Source: Enterobacter sp. ENT03
GTDB taxonomy: Bacteria > Pseudomonadota > Gammaproteobacteria > Enterobacterales > Enterobacteriaceae
Length of the DNA stretch: 64,000 nt
Direction of reading: 5' to 3'
NCBI RefSeq assembly: GCF_019218745.1
Contig: NZ_JAHUXA010000003.1
Span: forward strand, 1 to 64,000
A program made the translations under genes and the position numbers. A model generated the notes under the pieces. It was given only the letters and a program-made list of their open reading frames with translations, searched no databases and had not been told where the DNA came from. Below are positions 47,176 through 56,862 of this stretch, one piece after another; the first letter of the stretch is position 1, and every line of letters begins with the position of its first letter.

Positions 47176-48033
47176 CTACTTGCCGCGAAGCAACACTTTT
47201 CCTTTCAGCAACACAGTCGCCCAATCTCTTTTCCCATACAATCTGAACAGGTTAAACCATCTGTTTTTTCCCAGATAATTTAATTTTATCAAATCCGGTC
47301 TGAGATGATGGCACATGATGAAGATACCCTGGTCGTCATCAATCACATGATTTTTAAGGGTGATATTTTGACAATGGACCACCAGCTTAAATAACGCCTT
47401 CCATTTCTCTTTAGTCGCCACAATGGCGCCGCCAATGATGAAGGACCGATTACCAATCATATAATCGAAAACCTGATCGAGATTTTTAGTTCGTAACCCT
47501 CTTTTGACAGTAAACATATTTACTTTTTCTTTATCAAAAGGATACGACCAGTGGGTCAGCCCTCGCGTGACTGAGGGCGTACGACAATAGCCAAAATCAA
47601 CCCATGCAACCATGTCATTATTTACCAGCTGCAACTCGATGGCTTTTGTGACAAAGAACGATTTTAAATTGCAAACCAGCACATAATCCGTTGCCCAGTA
47701 TTCCGGGTTGATTAACTGCCGCTGCTCCAGTCTGCTGCGGAAACGATCGCTGGTCTGAATACTTCTGATCTTATTCCGTGTTCCGGTAAATTTATCTGCA
47801 ATATCAAACGCGATCACAGTGGTGCGCTTACCTGCTCGGGCTGCTTCAATTTTGGGTTTCAGATCGCTGGAAGTGAATATCACCATCTCATTGTCGAGGG
47901 TGGCGAGGTTTTTGAAATACTCGATATAAGTGTCAGTCGTTCTTTCGAGATGAGGGGAGAAGCCTTTGTCACTTGTCCAGTCGCCACGCCCAATATCGTA
48001 AAATGCTGAAACAATAGTAATCGATGAGTTCAT
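47176..48033 (-). CDS. HtrL/YibB-family protein (glycosyltransferase-like)
   Basis: The 285-residue cytoplasmic protein starts SITIVSAFYDIGRGDWTSDK and contains HLERTTDTYIEYFKNLATLD, NEMVIFTSSDL, MVAWVDFGYCR and a DDDQG motif near residue 240. These match from memory E. coli YibB (HtrL), which lies among lipopolysaccharide core genes; the family resembles glycosyltransferases. It is AT-richer than its neighbours and sits right after leuZ, where E. coli K-12 has no gene, suggesting insertion at the tRNA. A role in modifying a surface glycan is inference only. Confidence 0.82.
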   Translation of the reverse strand: MNSSITIVSAFYDIGRGDWTSDKGFSPHLERTTDTYIEYFKNLATLDNEMVIFTSSDLKPKIEAARAGKRTTVIAFDIADKFTGTRNKIRSIQTSDRFRSRLEQRQLINPEYWATDYVLVCNLKSFFVTKAIELQLVNNDMVAWVDFGYCRTPSVTRGLTHWSYPFDKEKVNMFTVKRGLRTKNLDQVFDYMIGNRSFIIGGAIVATKEKWKALFKLVVHCQNITLKNHVIDDDQGIFIMCHHLRPDLIKLNYLGKNRWFNLFRLYGKRDWATVLLKGKVLLRGK

Positions 48034-48331
48034 TGTATAATCCGGGTGCTGTGATTTTATCCGTTAACGTGCCTTACAATCAGCGTATCGCTCACCCATT
48101 GCAGAACCTGTTGAAGCCTAGATTTTCAACGAAACATCCGTTTAGATCGCAGGCACTTTATGTTTGTGTAACATTATATCGGAATGTAACCCTTTATGTT
48201 ACCGCAGACATAGCCTCACCGTAATTTCATTAACTCGGTCTGCTCCGGCTAATGCCAAAATTTTCACGTCACTTGTGGTAACATCCCCTTCATATGGCGC
48301 GCATTTCGCACCCTGCAGAGGAATATTGACG

Positions 48332-48997
48332 ATGAAAACCGGACCACTGAACGAGAAAGAGCTGGAATGGCTCGAAGACGTACTCATGAAGTACGGCACC
48401 GAAGCGTCCATTATGGATGTTGCAGAGCTGGACGGCTTACTCACTGCGGTGTTGAGCTCTCCGGTGCCGATTGAGCCAAGCCAGTGGCTGGTGGCGCTAT
48501 GGGGCGGTGCTGATAAAGTGCCGAACTGGTCGTCGGAAAAAGAGATGGAGCGCTTCATGATGCTCGCTTTTCAGCATATGGACGACATCGGCGATCGTCT
48601 TGCTGAGTACCCGGAACAGTTTGAACCGCTGTTTGGGACGCGCGAAGTTGAGGATCAGGAATTGACCATCGTAGAAGAGTGGTGCTTCGGTTATTTGCGT
48701 GGCGTCAGTCTCAGCGACTGGTCGTCATTACCGGCCACGTTAAAGCCGGCGCTCGCCGCTATTGAGCTGCACGGCAAAGAAGAAAACTTTGAACGCGTAG
48801 AGCAGATGACGCCCGAAGCATTTGAAGAGAGTATCGAGGCGATCAAACCCGCTGCACTCGCACTGTATGATTACTGGGCCGATAATCAACAGGAGATCGA
48901 GGTGGCGAAGCCTTTCACCGCTGGCGATAAAGTGGGCCGTAACGATCCTTGCCCGTGTGGTAGCGGCAAAAAATTCAAACAGTGCTGCCTGCACTGA
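48332..48997 (+). CDS. yecA: UPF0149/SEC-C motif protein YecA
   Basis: The 221-residue protein has a helical UPF0149 domain (residues about 8-180, with [15 protein letters not shown] and [12 protein letters not shown]) and a C-terminal SEC-C zinc-binding motif ([18 protein letters not shown]). The motif is like the SecA tail that binds SecB and ribosomes; E. coli YecA has been linked to ribosome and SecB interaction. The start at 48332 follows GAGGAAT and gives the E. coli length. It precedes tyrP, in opposite orientation, after a short GC-rich hairpin. Confidence 0.94.
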   Translation: MKTGPLNEKELEWLEDVLMKYGTEASIMDVAELDGLLTAVLSSPVPIEPSQWLVALWGGADKVPNWSSEKEMERFMMLAFQHMDDIGDRLAEYPEQFEPLFGTREVEDQELTIVEEWCFGYLRGVSLSDWSSLPATLKPALAAIELHGKEENFERVEQMTPEAFEESIEAIKPAALALYDYWADNQQEIEVAKPFTAGDKVGRNDPCPCGSGKKFKQCCLH

Positions 48998-49113
48998 TAG
49001 CCATACCCATCAACATAAATTGCCCGGCGGCACACGCTTGCCGGGCCTGCAAAATCTTCATGCCGGTAGTTGCCGGGTAAACGCAGTATCAACCGCCAAT
49101 AACATGAGCGCGG

Positions 49114-50325
49114 TTAACCTACCTCTGGCAGTAAGCCTGCCGCGATAGAAAACTGCACAGCAATCACCGCTATTCCGCATAAAAACACCAGTACCAGCGC
49201 CGGCGTGCCGCCGCTGACGCGCCAGGCCGCCTGTGAATTATTCTTACGGCTCTGCCACGCCAGCATAGAGGGAATGAGAAGCGCCAGCACCGCCAGCGCC
49301 ACGCCAGCATATCCCAGCGCCATCACAAAACCGCGTGGATAGAACAGCGCAAAGGCCAGCGGCGGCAGGAAGGTGATCGCCCCGGTCTGCAAGCGTCCAA
49401 TGGCGTTATTGCGACGATTAAACAGGTCCGCCAGATAATCAAACAGCCCCAGCGCCACGCCGAGGAACGACGTCGCCAGTGCCAGATCGGCAAACAGATG
49501 CACCGCCAGCTCCACATGGGGTGAAGCGACCACTTCCCGTAGCGCCTGCAATAACCCGTTCAGACCGGCCTGATCCGCCAGTAATCCCATAAAAGTGGAC
49601 GAGTTAATGCTGCCCAGCGTTGCCAGCTGCCAGAAAATATAGGCCACCAGCGGAATGGCGCTGCCGGTAATAAACACGGTACGCAGCTTGCGGATGTTGC
49701 CGTTCATGTAGCTGACAATGCTTGGCACGCTGCCATGAAATCCAAAGGAAGTGAAAATGACCGGGATTGCAGAGAGCGCCAGCCCTTTCTCCAGCGGCAG
49801 CGTCAGTAAATTGATGCTGTGCACGTGCGGCATTAACAGCGCCAGCATGATCACCAGAAACAGGATCTTGACGCTGAACAGAAAACGGTTAAACAGATCG
49901 ACCAGCGAGGTGCCCGCGCAGACTACGCCGCCTGCTATCACGGTAAACAGCAGCACACCGGAAACCGGCGAAACGGTGATGTCGAGCCATGAACTGAGGC
50001 TGGCGGCCAGTAGCTCGCCCGCGCCGGTCATATAGGCGGCAGTGAGAGCGTACATCAGGAACATCATACTGAAACCGGTCAGCCACTGGCCGTAACGACC
50101 CAGATAACGCCCGGCCAGCGACCCCAACCCGGTATCCGCCGGGACATGCTGATAGACCTCCAGCAACAGCAGGGCGGTATAACACATCAACGCCCACAGG
50201 CCGAACAGCAACGCTAAGGTAACGCCAAAGCCTACACCTGCCGCCGCCAGCGGCATCGCCAGCATACCCGCCCCGATTGTCGTTCCCGCGACGATAAAAA
50301 TACTGCCCAGCGTCCGATTCTTCAC
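49114..50325 (-). CDS. tyrP: Tyrosine-specific permease TyrP
   Basis: The 403-residue permease of the aromatic amino acid family (11 membrane helices) imports tyrosine with protons. Conserved sequence includes [40 protein letters not shown] and [20 protein letters not shown]. The start is a GTG at 50325 with GAGGAAA upstream, giving the E. coli length; an upstream ATG adds ten residues. In E. coli TyrR controls it; I could not assign TyrR boxes by eye. Confidence 0.95.
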   Translation of the reverse strand: MKNRTLGSIFIVAGTTIGAGMLAMPLAAAGVGFGVTLALLFGLWALMCYTALLLLEVYQHVPADTGLGSLAGRYLGRYGQWLTGFSMMFLMYALTAAYMTGAGELLAASLSSWLDITVSPVSGVLLFTVIAGGVVCAGTSLVDLFNRFLFSVKILFLVIMLALLMPHVHSINLLTLPLEKGLALSAIPVIFTSFGFHGSVPSIVSYMNGNIRKLRTVFITGSAIPLVAYIFWQLATLGSINSSTFMGLLADQAGLNGLLQALREVVASPHVELAVHLFADLALATSFLGVALGLFDYLADLFNRRNNAIGRLQTGAITFLPPLAFALFYPRGFVMALGYAGVALAVLALLIPSMLAWQSRKNNSQAAWRVSGGTPALVLVFLCGIAVIAVQFSIAAGLLPEVG

Positions 50326-50444
50326 GCTTTCCTCTGCCTGTAAATCATTACACATTCGAATATGCGGCGCAGGGTAAGGGAAAAAGACAGGTTCGTCAAA
50401 CTGGCGTTACAGGTGGTGTAATCAGAAATTTACAGAGAAACTGC

Positions 50445-50465
50445 GGCGGTGACAGTGTCACCGCC
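50445..50465 (-). terminator. Hairpin downstream of ftnA
   Basis: GGCGGTGAC and GTCACCGCC pair in a strong stem seven bases beyond the ftnA stop. There is no long T tract, so efficiency is uncertain. Confidence 0.55.
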
Positions 50466-50472
50466 CGGGGGA

Positions 50473-50970
50473 TTATTGTTGCGCGTCGAGTGTGGCCAGT
50501 TCTTTATCGATGAAATACAAACCTTCGCCGCTTTTTCCTGCCAGCGATAATTTATCGATAACCGATTTAAATAATTTCTCTTCTTCGTGCTGTTCCGCCA
50601 CATACCATTGCAGGAAATTAAAGGTCGGATAATCCTGTGTGGTCATTGCCACATGCGCCAGTTCATTAATTTTTTGCGTGATCAGCTGTTCGTGTTCATA
50701 GGTGGAGCGAAACAGTTCATCTAAAGACGCATATTCAGCCATCGGTGACGGAATAGTATTAATGCAGGGCAGGCTGCCGGTGTCGGCCAGATAATCGAAC
50801 AGGCGCTGCATGTGGGTCATCTCTTCCTGCGCATGGCGGCGCAAGAAGGCTGCGGCACCTTCAAAACTGTGGTAGCTGCACCAGGCGCTCATCTGCTGAT
50901 AAAGCAGGGAGGAGTAAAGCTCCAGATTCATTTGCTCATTTAATTTTTCGATCATTTCAGCTTTAAGCAT
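50473..50970 (-). CDS. ftnA: Non-haem ferritin FtnA
   Basis: The 165-residue four-helix protein assembles into a 24-subunit iron store. Ferroxidase-centre residues are in place: Glu17 in [14 protein letters not shown], the EEMTHMQ segment of helix B and the later Glu in helix C. Oxidised iron is laid down inside the shell. The start at 50970 gives [15 protein letters not shown] second ferritin, ftnB, lies 5 kb away, as in E. coli. Confidence 0.97.
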   Translation of the reverse strand: MLKAEMIEKLNEQMNLELYSSLLYQQMSAWCSYHSFEGAAAFLRRHAQEEMTHMQRLFDYLADTGSLPCINTIPSPMAEYASLDELFRSTYEHEQLITQKINELAHVAMTTQDYPTFNFLQWYVAEQHEEEKLFKSVIDKLSLAGKSGEGLYFIDKELATLDAQQ

Positions 50971-51192
50971 GATGCGGCTCCATTAAGGGTGCAGGAAAGG
51001 AATAAAAGATAAGTTTAATCATGCGGGCACTATAATTTGTTATTTAATTATTTGCAAAAGGTAAAATAAAATAATTACTCTGAATGGTAATGTGAATAAT
51101 ACGCATTAAATGTGAAGTTTAAATTAATTGATAATAATTCTTTATATAATAAATAACCGCCACCCGCGAAATAAGGCAGGTGGCGAAAATGT

Positions 51193-51525
51193 CTAGTAGC
51201 CAGTCGCAGACTGGGACAGCGCAAGGCCCTGACACTGATACTGCAGGGTGATTTTTTCATTGAGGCACAGCGAACCGCTGAACACGCTACAGGTGCGGAT
51301 AGGCTGGCCGTAAGCGGCGGCGGTGGCATAGCCCATTTGCTGGCACTGACGCGTGGCGGTGCCGTGGGTGGTATATTCATCAAAGCGCGCATTTTGCAGC
51401 ATGGCCTCGTTAAAATTCAGTCGTACCACACCGGTCGTCTGATTAACCTCGCTCACCTGCGGCTCTTTGGTGATGGTGCATCCTGCCAGCAGCAGGGCTG
51501 CGGCGGCTAAAAGCATACTCTTCAT
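51193..51525 (-). CDS. yecR: YecR-like lipoprotein
   Basis: The 110-residue precursor has a lipoprotein signal (MKSMLLAAAALLLAGC) with lipobox LAGC and lipidated Cys16. The mature part has four further cysteines (TATRQCQQMG, PIRTCSVFSG, SLCLNEKI, YQCQGLAL), suggesting disulfides in the periplasm. It resembles E. coli YecR, a FliA-regulated lipoprotein of unknown function near ftnB. An ATG at 51558 would lengthen the N-terminus by eleven residues and cannot be excluded. Confidence 0.8.
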   Translation of the reverse strand: MKSMLLAAAALLLAGCTITKEPQVSEVNQTTGVVRLNFNEAMLQNARFDEYTTHGTATRQCQQMGYATAAAYGQPIRTCSVFSGSLCLNEKITLQYQCQGLALSQSATGY

Positions 51526-51773
51526 GGAAGCGCTCTGATTCAGTTTCGATGTTCTCATCCTACAACCTGTCTACGCCAGCAATGGCCTGAATAGCCGGAT
51601 TTTCATGGCTTACTAATCGTAACGGTCAGCGAAGCGGGGAAAACTGTGAGCGCCTCGCAACTTTTTAAAACGTTTTTTCACTAAATTTGAAAGTATGTTT
51701 GCTTAGTAGTAAGGTTTGTAAAACGTTCGCTATTCACGGCGGGACATCCCGCAACGCTTCAGGAGAAGACACC

Positions 51774-52412
51774 ATGAAAATTGCACTGATGATGGAAAAC
51801 AGCCAGGCTGCCAAAAATGCCATTATCCTTAACGAGTTGAAAACCGTCGCGGATGAGAAGAACTTCCCGGTTTACAACGTCGGCATGAGCGACGAAAACG
51901 ACCATCATCTGACCTACATCCACTTAGGTATTATGGCCAGCATTCTGCTGAACTCCAAAGCCGTCGATTTCGTGATCGCTGGTTGCGGTACCGGCCAGGG
52001 CGCGCTGATGTCGCTGAATATCCACCCGGGTGTGAACTGCGGCTACTGTATTGATCCGGCGGATGCTTTCCTGTTCGCGCAGATCAACAACGGTAACGCG
52101 CTGGCGCTGCCATTTGCCAAAGGTTTTGGCTGGGGCGCAGAACTGAACGTGCGCTTTATCTTCGAGAAAGCCTTCACGGGTCGTAAAGGTGAAGGCTACC
52201 CGCCGGAGCGTAAAGAGCCGCAGGTGCGCAACGCGGGTATCCTCAACCAGGTGAAAGCCGCGGTGGTGAAAGATAACTATCTGGACACGCTGCGTGCCAT
52301 CGATCCGGAACTGGTGAAAACAGCCGTGACCGGTCAGCGTTTCCAGCAATGTTTCTTCGAGAACTGTCAGGACAAAGAAATCGAAGCGTTCGTGCGCGAA
52401 ATCATCGCGTAA
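51774..52412 (+). CDS. RpiB/LacA/LacB-family sugar-phosphate isomerase-like protein
   Basis: The 212-residue protein has the RpiB/LacAB core: an N-terminal Rossmann-like half and the active-site loop AGCGTGQGALMSLN, where Cys, the Thr-Gly pair and the Asn fit RpiB enzymes. It is longer than typical RpiB (about 150 residues), with a C-terminal extension of some 60 residues (KAAVVKDNYLDTLRAIDPEL…). The reaction is probably an aldose-ketose isomerisation of a phosphorylated sugar, but the substrate is unknown. AGGAGAAG precedes the ATG at 51774. It stands alone, convergent with an efflux-pump gene. I know of no counterpart at this place in E. coli K-12. Confidence 0.82.
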   Translation: MKIALMMENSQAAKNAIILNELKTVADEKNFPVYNVGMSDENDHHLTYIHLGIMASILLNSKAVDFVIAGCGTGQGALMSLNIHPGVNCGYCIDPADAFLFAQINNGNALALPFAKGFGWGAELNVRFIFEKAFTGRKGEGYPPERKEPQVRNAGILNQVKAAVVKDNYLDTLRAIDPELVKTAVTGQRFQQCFFENCQDKEIEAFVREIIA

Positions 52413-52419
52413 CCTGCGC

Positions 52420-52444
52420 AAGGCCAGCGTTACGCTGGCCTTTT
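52420..52444. terminator. Bidirectional terminator between convergent genes
   Basis: AAGGCCAGCG-TTA-CGCTGGCCTT is a perfect ten-base-pair hairpin lying between, and just touching, the two convergent stop codons. Confidence 0.85.
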
Positions 52445-53867
52445 ACCCCCGTTGTTTACTCGACACTGCACTTCCGGCATCTTTAGTCAGCCGCAGCGTA
52501 TCAAACATCCCCACCAGACAAATCAGCGCGATCACCACAAACGCCAGCCGAAAACCGATCCCCGGCACATCCCCCAGCGCCAGCCAGTCGCCGACCCGCT
52601 CGCCGATACGTATTCCGATTGCGCCGAGCGTAATGCCCAGCCCGACCGCCAGCTGCGTCGCCGTGCTGAACAGCGTATTGGCATAGCTCATCTGTGCCGA
52701 CGGCACATCCGCAAATGCCAGGGTACTGACGCCGGTAAACTGCACCGAACGGAATACGCCGCCGAGATAGAGCACCAGCAGGATCACCCACACCGGCGTC
52801 GTGGGTGTCAGAAACGCGCAGGCCAGCAGTGCCAGCACATTCAGCGCGCCGTTGATCAGCAGCAACTTTTTGAAGCCCAGCCAGCGAATAAGCGGAGTGG
52901 TAGCCGGCTTGATGGTCAGATTGCCGACAAACACCGCCAGTACCAGCAGCCCGGCATGAAACGCGTCCATACCAAAACCCACCTGGAACATCAGCGGCAA
53001 CAGGAAAGGCACCGCGCTGATGGAGGCGCGAAACAGCGAACCGCCATACATGGTGACGCGAAAGGTAGGCACCTGCATGGCATCGAGTCGGATCATCGGC
53101 CAGCGGGCGTGCTGAAAATGGCGCAACGCATAGCACAGCGTGCCCGCGCCCAGCAGCAGCATACCCGCCGTCAGCCACCCTTGCGGCTGCTGCGCACCCA
53201 GTGACTCCATGGCGTACACCAGGCTGACCATCGCGACAGCAGTGGAAAGGAAACCAGGCATATCAAATGGCCGTCGCTCGGTTTCGCGTATATCCGGAAT
53301 GAGGCGTAGCGCCAGCGCAATGGCGACGAGGCCCAGCGGGACGTTAATAAAGAAGATCCAGCGCCAGCTGGCGAAGCTGGTAATAAAACCACCGAGCGGT
53401 GGGCCGATAATGGGCGCAACGAGGGCAGGCCAGGTGAGGGTGGCGATAGCGGTGATCAACAAATGTTTGGGCGTGGTGCGCAGCACCGCCAGCCGCCCGA
53501 CCGGCACCATTAGCGCGCCGCCGACACCCTGCAAGATACGCATGGCAACAAACCATTCGACGCTCACTGCCAGCCCGCAAAACGCGGAGGCGAGGGTGAA
53601 GATCGCCAGTGCTGACGCGAAGACTTTTCGCGCGCCAAAGCGGTCAGCGATCCAGCCGCTGGCCGGGATCAGCACCGCCAGCGTGATCAGATAGGCGCTG
53701 ATGCCGATGTTCAGATCCACGGCATCGACGCCAAAGCTGTCGGCCATATCCGGCAGGGCGGTGGCGATCACCGTCCCGTCGAGAAACTCCATAAAAAACG
53801 CACCGGCGACCAGCAGGGCGGCGGGAGAAACGCCGCGCCGGGTCTCCGGAGGGATGCTGTCAGTCAT
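52443..53867 (-). CDS. MFS multidrug efflux transporter, EmrB/QacA (DHA2) type
   Basis: The 474-residue inner-membrane protein has about 14 hydrophobic helices, the DHA2 arrangement. It carries motif D1 near the N-terminus (FMEFLDGTVIATALPDMADS), motif A (GWIADRFGARKVFASAL) and motif C-like sequence (APIIGPPLGGFI). It probably exports hydrophobic drugs by proton antiport. No partner periplasmic adaptor (EmrA type) is adjacent, so it likely acts alone. Substrate is unknown. Confidence 0.88.
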   Translation of the reverse strand: MTDSIPPETRRGVSPAALLVAGAFFMEFLDGTVIATALPDMADSFGVDAVDLNIGISAYLITLAVLIPASGWIADRFGARKVFASALAIFTLASAFCGLAVSVEWFVAMRILQGVGGALMVPVGRLAVLRTTPKHLLITAIATLTWPALVAPIIGPPLGGFITSFASWRWIFFINVPLGLVAIALALRLIPDIRETERRPFDMPGFLSTAVAMVSLVYAMESLGAQQPQGWLTAGMLLLGAGTLCYALRHFQHARWPMIRLDAMQVPTFRVTMYGGSLFRASISAVPFLLPLMFQVGFGMDAFHAGLLVLAVFVGNLTIKPATTPLIRWLGFKKLLLINGALNVLALLACAFLTPTTPVWVILLVLYLGGVFRSVQFTGVSTLAFADVPSAQMSYANTLFSTATQLAVGLGITLGAIGIRIGERVGDWLALGDVPGIGFRLAFVVIALICLVGMFDTLRLTKDAGSAVSSKQRG

Positions 53868-53982
53868 TTTTGGTCTGCCATTTTAAAAAAAATTTTAATT
53901 TTTTACAGAAATGAAATGTTCGTAACTGTCGGATTTATCATTATTTTTCTTAACAACACGCAGCCGGATTTCCATTTTTAAG

Positions 53983-53998
53983 TGTGATAAGTATCACA
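53983..53998 (+). promoter_or_regulatory. CRP-binding site upstream of azuC
   Basis: TGTGATAAGTATCACA is a perfect CRP consensus (TGTGA-N6-TCACA), 100 bases before the azuC start. A second, weaker match TGTGATGCAGGTCATA lies at 54013-54028. E. coli azuC responds to carbon source, which fits cAMP-CRP control. Confidence 0.75.
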
Positions 53999-54082
53999 AA
54001 CGGGTTGATTTTTGTGATGCAGGTCATATTATGTGCGCATAGAGAAATAACACCTGCATAACAAAATTCGCCGGAGAGAAAC

Positions 54083-54166
54083 ATGAAACTGCTTAAAATC
54101 CTGAAAAGCATTTTTGAAACCTACTGCAAAACCTTCAAAGACGTCCCGCCTGGCGCGATGTTCTGA
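54083..54166 (+). CDS. azuC: Small membrane-associated protein AzuC
   Basis: The 27-residue protein MKLLKILKSIFETYCKTFKD… ending VPPGAMF is clearly AzuC, which in E. coli is MKLRKILKSMFNNYCK… of 28 residues. AzuC is an amphipathic peptide that associates with the inner membrane and binds GlpD, raising glycerol-3-phosphate dehydrogenase activity; its mRNA also acts as the regulatory RNA AzuCR. GGAGAG lies eight bases before the ATG. A terminator follows directly, so the transcript is short as in E. coli. Confidence 0.9.
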   Translation: MKLLKILKSIFETYCKTFKDVPPGAMF

Positions 54167-54167
54167 T

Positions 54168-54196
54168 AAAAAAACCTGCTGCGGCAGGTTTTTTTA
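54168..54196 (+). terminator. Terminator of azuC/AzuCR
   Basis: AAAAAACCTGC-TGCG-GCAGGTTTTTTT is a hairpin with a T run two bases beyond the azuC stop and would form the 3' end of the AzuCR RNA. Confidence 0.88.
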
Positions 54197-54283
54197 TAGC
54201 TGTCGTCCGGCAGGCTGGTCGGGCAAACTACCTTTTCACCGCACTTCCCGCTACTATGGCGTCCTTATTGAAAGGAGCCTTCC

Positions 54284-54535
54284 ATGTCTGAATCCCTGAG
54301 TGCCGATCAAGAACTGGTATCTGATGTTGTCGCCTGCCAGCTCGTGATCAAACAGATCCTCGACATTATCGACGTTATCGCACCGGTTGAAGTGCGTGAG
54401 AAAATGTCGCAGCAGTTAAAAACCATCGATTTCACCACCCATCCGGCGGCTGCCGATCCGGTGACACGCCGCGCTATTCAGAAAGCGATTGCGCTGATAG
54501 AGCTGAAGTTCACCCCGCAGGGCGAGGCGCACTAA
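54284..54535 (+). CDS. yecJ: DUF2766 protein YecJ
   Basis: The 83-residue acidic, helical protein ([20 protein letters not shown] … [14 protein letters not shown]) matches E. coli YecJ almost exactly. Function is unknown. GAAAGGAG lies upstream of the ATG. It follows azuC as in E. coli. Confidence 0.92.
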   Translation: MSESLSADQELVSDVVACQLVIKQILDIIDVIAPVEVREKMSQQLKTIDFTTHPAAADPVTRRAIQKAIALIELKFTPQGEAH

Positions 54536-54634
54536 GTAAAGTAAACCTTCGTTTTGAATTATTCAAACGGATGTTTTCGCGGGGCGGGCGCGTCAGCCCG
54601 ATGTAAAACGGCGGGGGAACCCCCGCCGGCAGGA

Positions 54635-55978
54635 TCAAAACAGCACCATCACCAGTGCATAGCTTGCCGCACAGGCGCAGCTGACGCCAATCAGCCCTGG
54701 AATAATAAAGCTGTGGTTAATGATGAATTTCCCGATGCGGGTGGTGCCTGACCGGTCAAAGCCGATGCAGGCCAAATCGCTCGGGTAGGTGGGCAGCACG
54801 AAATAACCGTAGGATGCCGGGAAGAACGCCAGCAGCATTTTTGGCTCGACGCCCAGCATCAGCGCCATCGGCGCAACGGCGGTCAGGGCGGCAGCCTGGC
54901 TGTTAACCAGTTTGGACACCAGAAACAGCACAATCGCGTAGGTCCAGGGGTGATTCTGCACCACGCCTTCCAGTGCCACTTTTAGCTCTTCCAGATGCGC
55001 CTGAAAGAAGGTGTCACTCATCCACGCCACGCCAAACACCGAGAAAATCGCGACCATCCCGGCCTTGAATACCGCGCCGCTGGAAATCGTCGACGCGTTC
55101 ACCTTGCAGACTATCAGCATGACCGCCCCGGCAATCAGCATCATCATCTGGATCACCAGATTCATCGACAGCGGCGTCATTTTACCTTTCACGTCGAATG
55201 CCGGACGCAGCGCCGGCAGCGCCCCTAACAGCACCACCACCAGAATACCGGCGAAGAAAATCCAGGTTGACCAGTACGCCTGCTTTGGAAAGCGTTGATC
55301 CATCAGCGTTTCGCTGCTGCCGTAGATAAATTCACGTTGTTTAGGATCCTTGAGCTTCTCCTGAAATTCCGCGTCATCCGCCAGATCTTTACCGCGCCGC
55401 AGGCTCCACAGCGCGGCGATGGCCACCCCAAACAGCGATGCCGGAACGGAGACGGCGAGGATCTCCAGAATACTCCACGCGTGGCCGATCCCCTGTTGTG
55501 CCGCCAGTATAGAGACCAGCGACACCACGGCCACCGACACCGGCGAGGCGGTGATCGCCATTTGTGACGCCACCGACGCCACCGCCATCGGGCGCTCCGG
55601 GCGGATGCCTTTTTTCAGCGCGATGTCGGCGATAATCGGAAACATGGTGTAAACCACATGTCCGGTGCCGCATAAAAACGTCAACATCCAGGTGGTGAAG
55701 GGCGCAAGCAGGGTGATGTGCTGAGGATGGCGGCGCAGCAGCCGCTCGGCAAACTGCATCATGACGTTCAGCCCGCCAGCGGTTTGCAGCGTCGCGGCGC
55801 AGCCGATAACCGCCAGAATAGTCAGCATCACGTCGACCGGCGGTTTACCCGGTTGCAGGCCAAAAACAAAAGTCAGAATGAAAAGGCCGATACCGCTTAT
55901 CAGGCCGAGGCCCATGCCGCCGAAGCGCGTACCGACCAGCAGGCAGAGGATAATGACAACAAACTCAAGAGTGATCAT
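54635..55978 (-). CDS. DcuA/DcuB-family anaerobic C4-dicarboxylate transporter
   Basis: The 447-residue inner-membrane carrier matches E. coli DcuA/DcuB through many blocks: QPGKPPVDVMLTILAVIGCA, LTFLCGTGHVVYTMFPIIAD, ASPVSVAVVSLVSILA, LVSKLVNSQAAALTAVAPMA and PTYPSDLACIGFDRSGTTRI. Such carriers exchange fumarate, malate or aspartate for succinate during anaerobic growth. It is a third-type paralogue rather than clearly DcuA or DcuB, so no symbol is given. E. coli K-12 has no such gene between yecJ and ftnB. Confidence 0.88.
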   Translation of the reverse strand: MITLEFVVIILCLLVGTRFGGMGLGLISGIGLFILTFVFGLQPGKPPVDVMLTILAVIGCAATLQTAGGLNVMMQFAERLLRRHPQHITLLAPFTTWMLTFLCGTGHVVYTMFPIIADIALKKGIRPERPMAVASVASQMAITASPVSVAVVSLVSILAAQQGIGHAWSILEILAVSVPASLFGVAIAALWSLRRGKDLADDAEFQEKLKDPKQREFIYGSSETLMDQRFPKQAYWSTWIFFAGILVVVLLGALPALRPAFDVKGKMTPLSMNLVIQMMMLIAGAVMLIVCKVNASTISSGAVFKAGMVAIFSVFGVAWMSDTFFQAHLEELKVALEGVVQNHPWTYAIVLFLVSKLVNSQAAALTAVAPMALMLGVEPKMLLAFFPASYGYFVLPTYPSDLACIGFDRSGTTRIGKFIINHSFIIPGLIGVSCACAASYALVMVLF

Positions 55979-56159
55979 GAAGCACCTGTGTAATTAAACA
56001 TTGATGCTCCAAATCATTACATTTTGTAAGGGTGATCGTTGCGAGCCAGATCGACTTTGTAAAACGTGCTGTAATCAATGACTTATAAACATTTCTGCAA
56101 CATTAAATTGCAAATAATAACAACCCCGACGCAGGCCGGGGTTAACGCGAGGTGAGCGA

Positions 56160-56663
56160 TTAATGCTGCTGGAAATTGACGATATTAAGTAAATGCTGAT
56201 CGGTCTGCGGTAACCCCATACCCGACAGCTGCGCGTTATGCACTTCTTCCATAATGGTCTGCAACAGCAACCCGTCCTGCTGCTGCTCTTTGTCCAGTTG
56301 CTGCAAAAACTCCAGCGTACAGGCATCGTTCATGGCCGCAGCCTCCGCCGTCAAACGGGCGAGGGTGGTGCAGCGTTGTGAATACTCATCGAGCATTTTC
56401 GTAAACAGATCTTCGAGGGTGGAATAGTCGTCATGAGAGGGTTCTGTGGCTTTTACCACGGGATTCGCCCCTTCACGTTTCATATATTCAAACACACGCA
56501 TCATTTGTGTGATATTGCCCTGCGCCTGGGTGCGCAGGAAAGTCGCGGTTCCGTTCAGGCTATGCGCCGCGCACCATTCGCTGAGCGACAAATAGAGACT
56601 GGATGCCTGAAACTCAAGATTCATTTGCGTATTGAGTTTTTGAACCATTCCGACAATAGCCAT
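56160..56663 (-). CDS. ftnB: Ferritin-like protein FtnB
   Basis: The 167-residue protein is a ferritin paralogue matching E. coli FtnB ([49 protein letters not shown]). As in other FtnB proteins, several ferroxidase residues of FtnA are changed (for example QGNITQM where FtnA has EEMTHMQ). In Salmonella FtnB helps repair iron-sulfur clusters. The start at 56663 follows AGGA; a longer frame upstream is not conserved. Confidence 0.94.
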   Translation of the reverse strand: MAIVGMVQKLNTQMNLEFQASSLYLSLSEWCAAHSLNGTATFLRTQAQGNITQMMRVFEYMKREGANPVVKATEPSHDDYSTLEDLFTKMLDEYSQRCTTLARLTAEAAAMNDACTLEFLQQLDKEQQQDGLLLQTIMEEVHNAQLSGMGLPQTDQHLLNIVNFQQH

Positions 56664-56862
56664 AGCGAATATCCTTATTATGAGTAACTGGCTACAGCAT
56701 AGAAAGATTAGCGGCGACATTACTGTGACCCATAAGGCACTTAAGCGAAACGGGGGAAACTCTCCGGGAATAAGCGCGGCGTGCGATAACTTTGAACTTG
56801 CAGTTTAATTTTTATGAAATTAGGTTTAAGGTGATTTCATCTCTTACCTGAAGGAATAAAAA

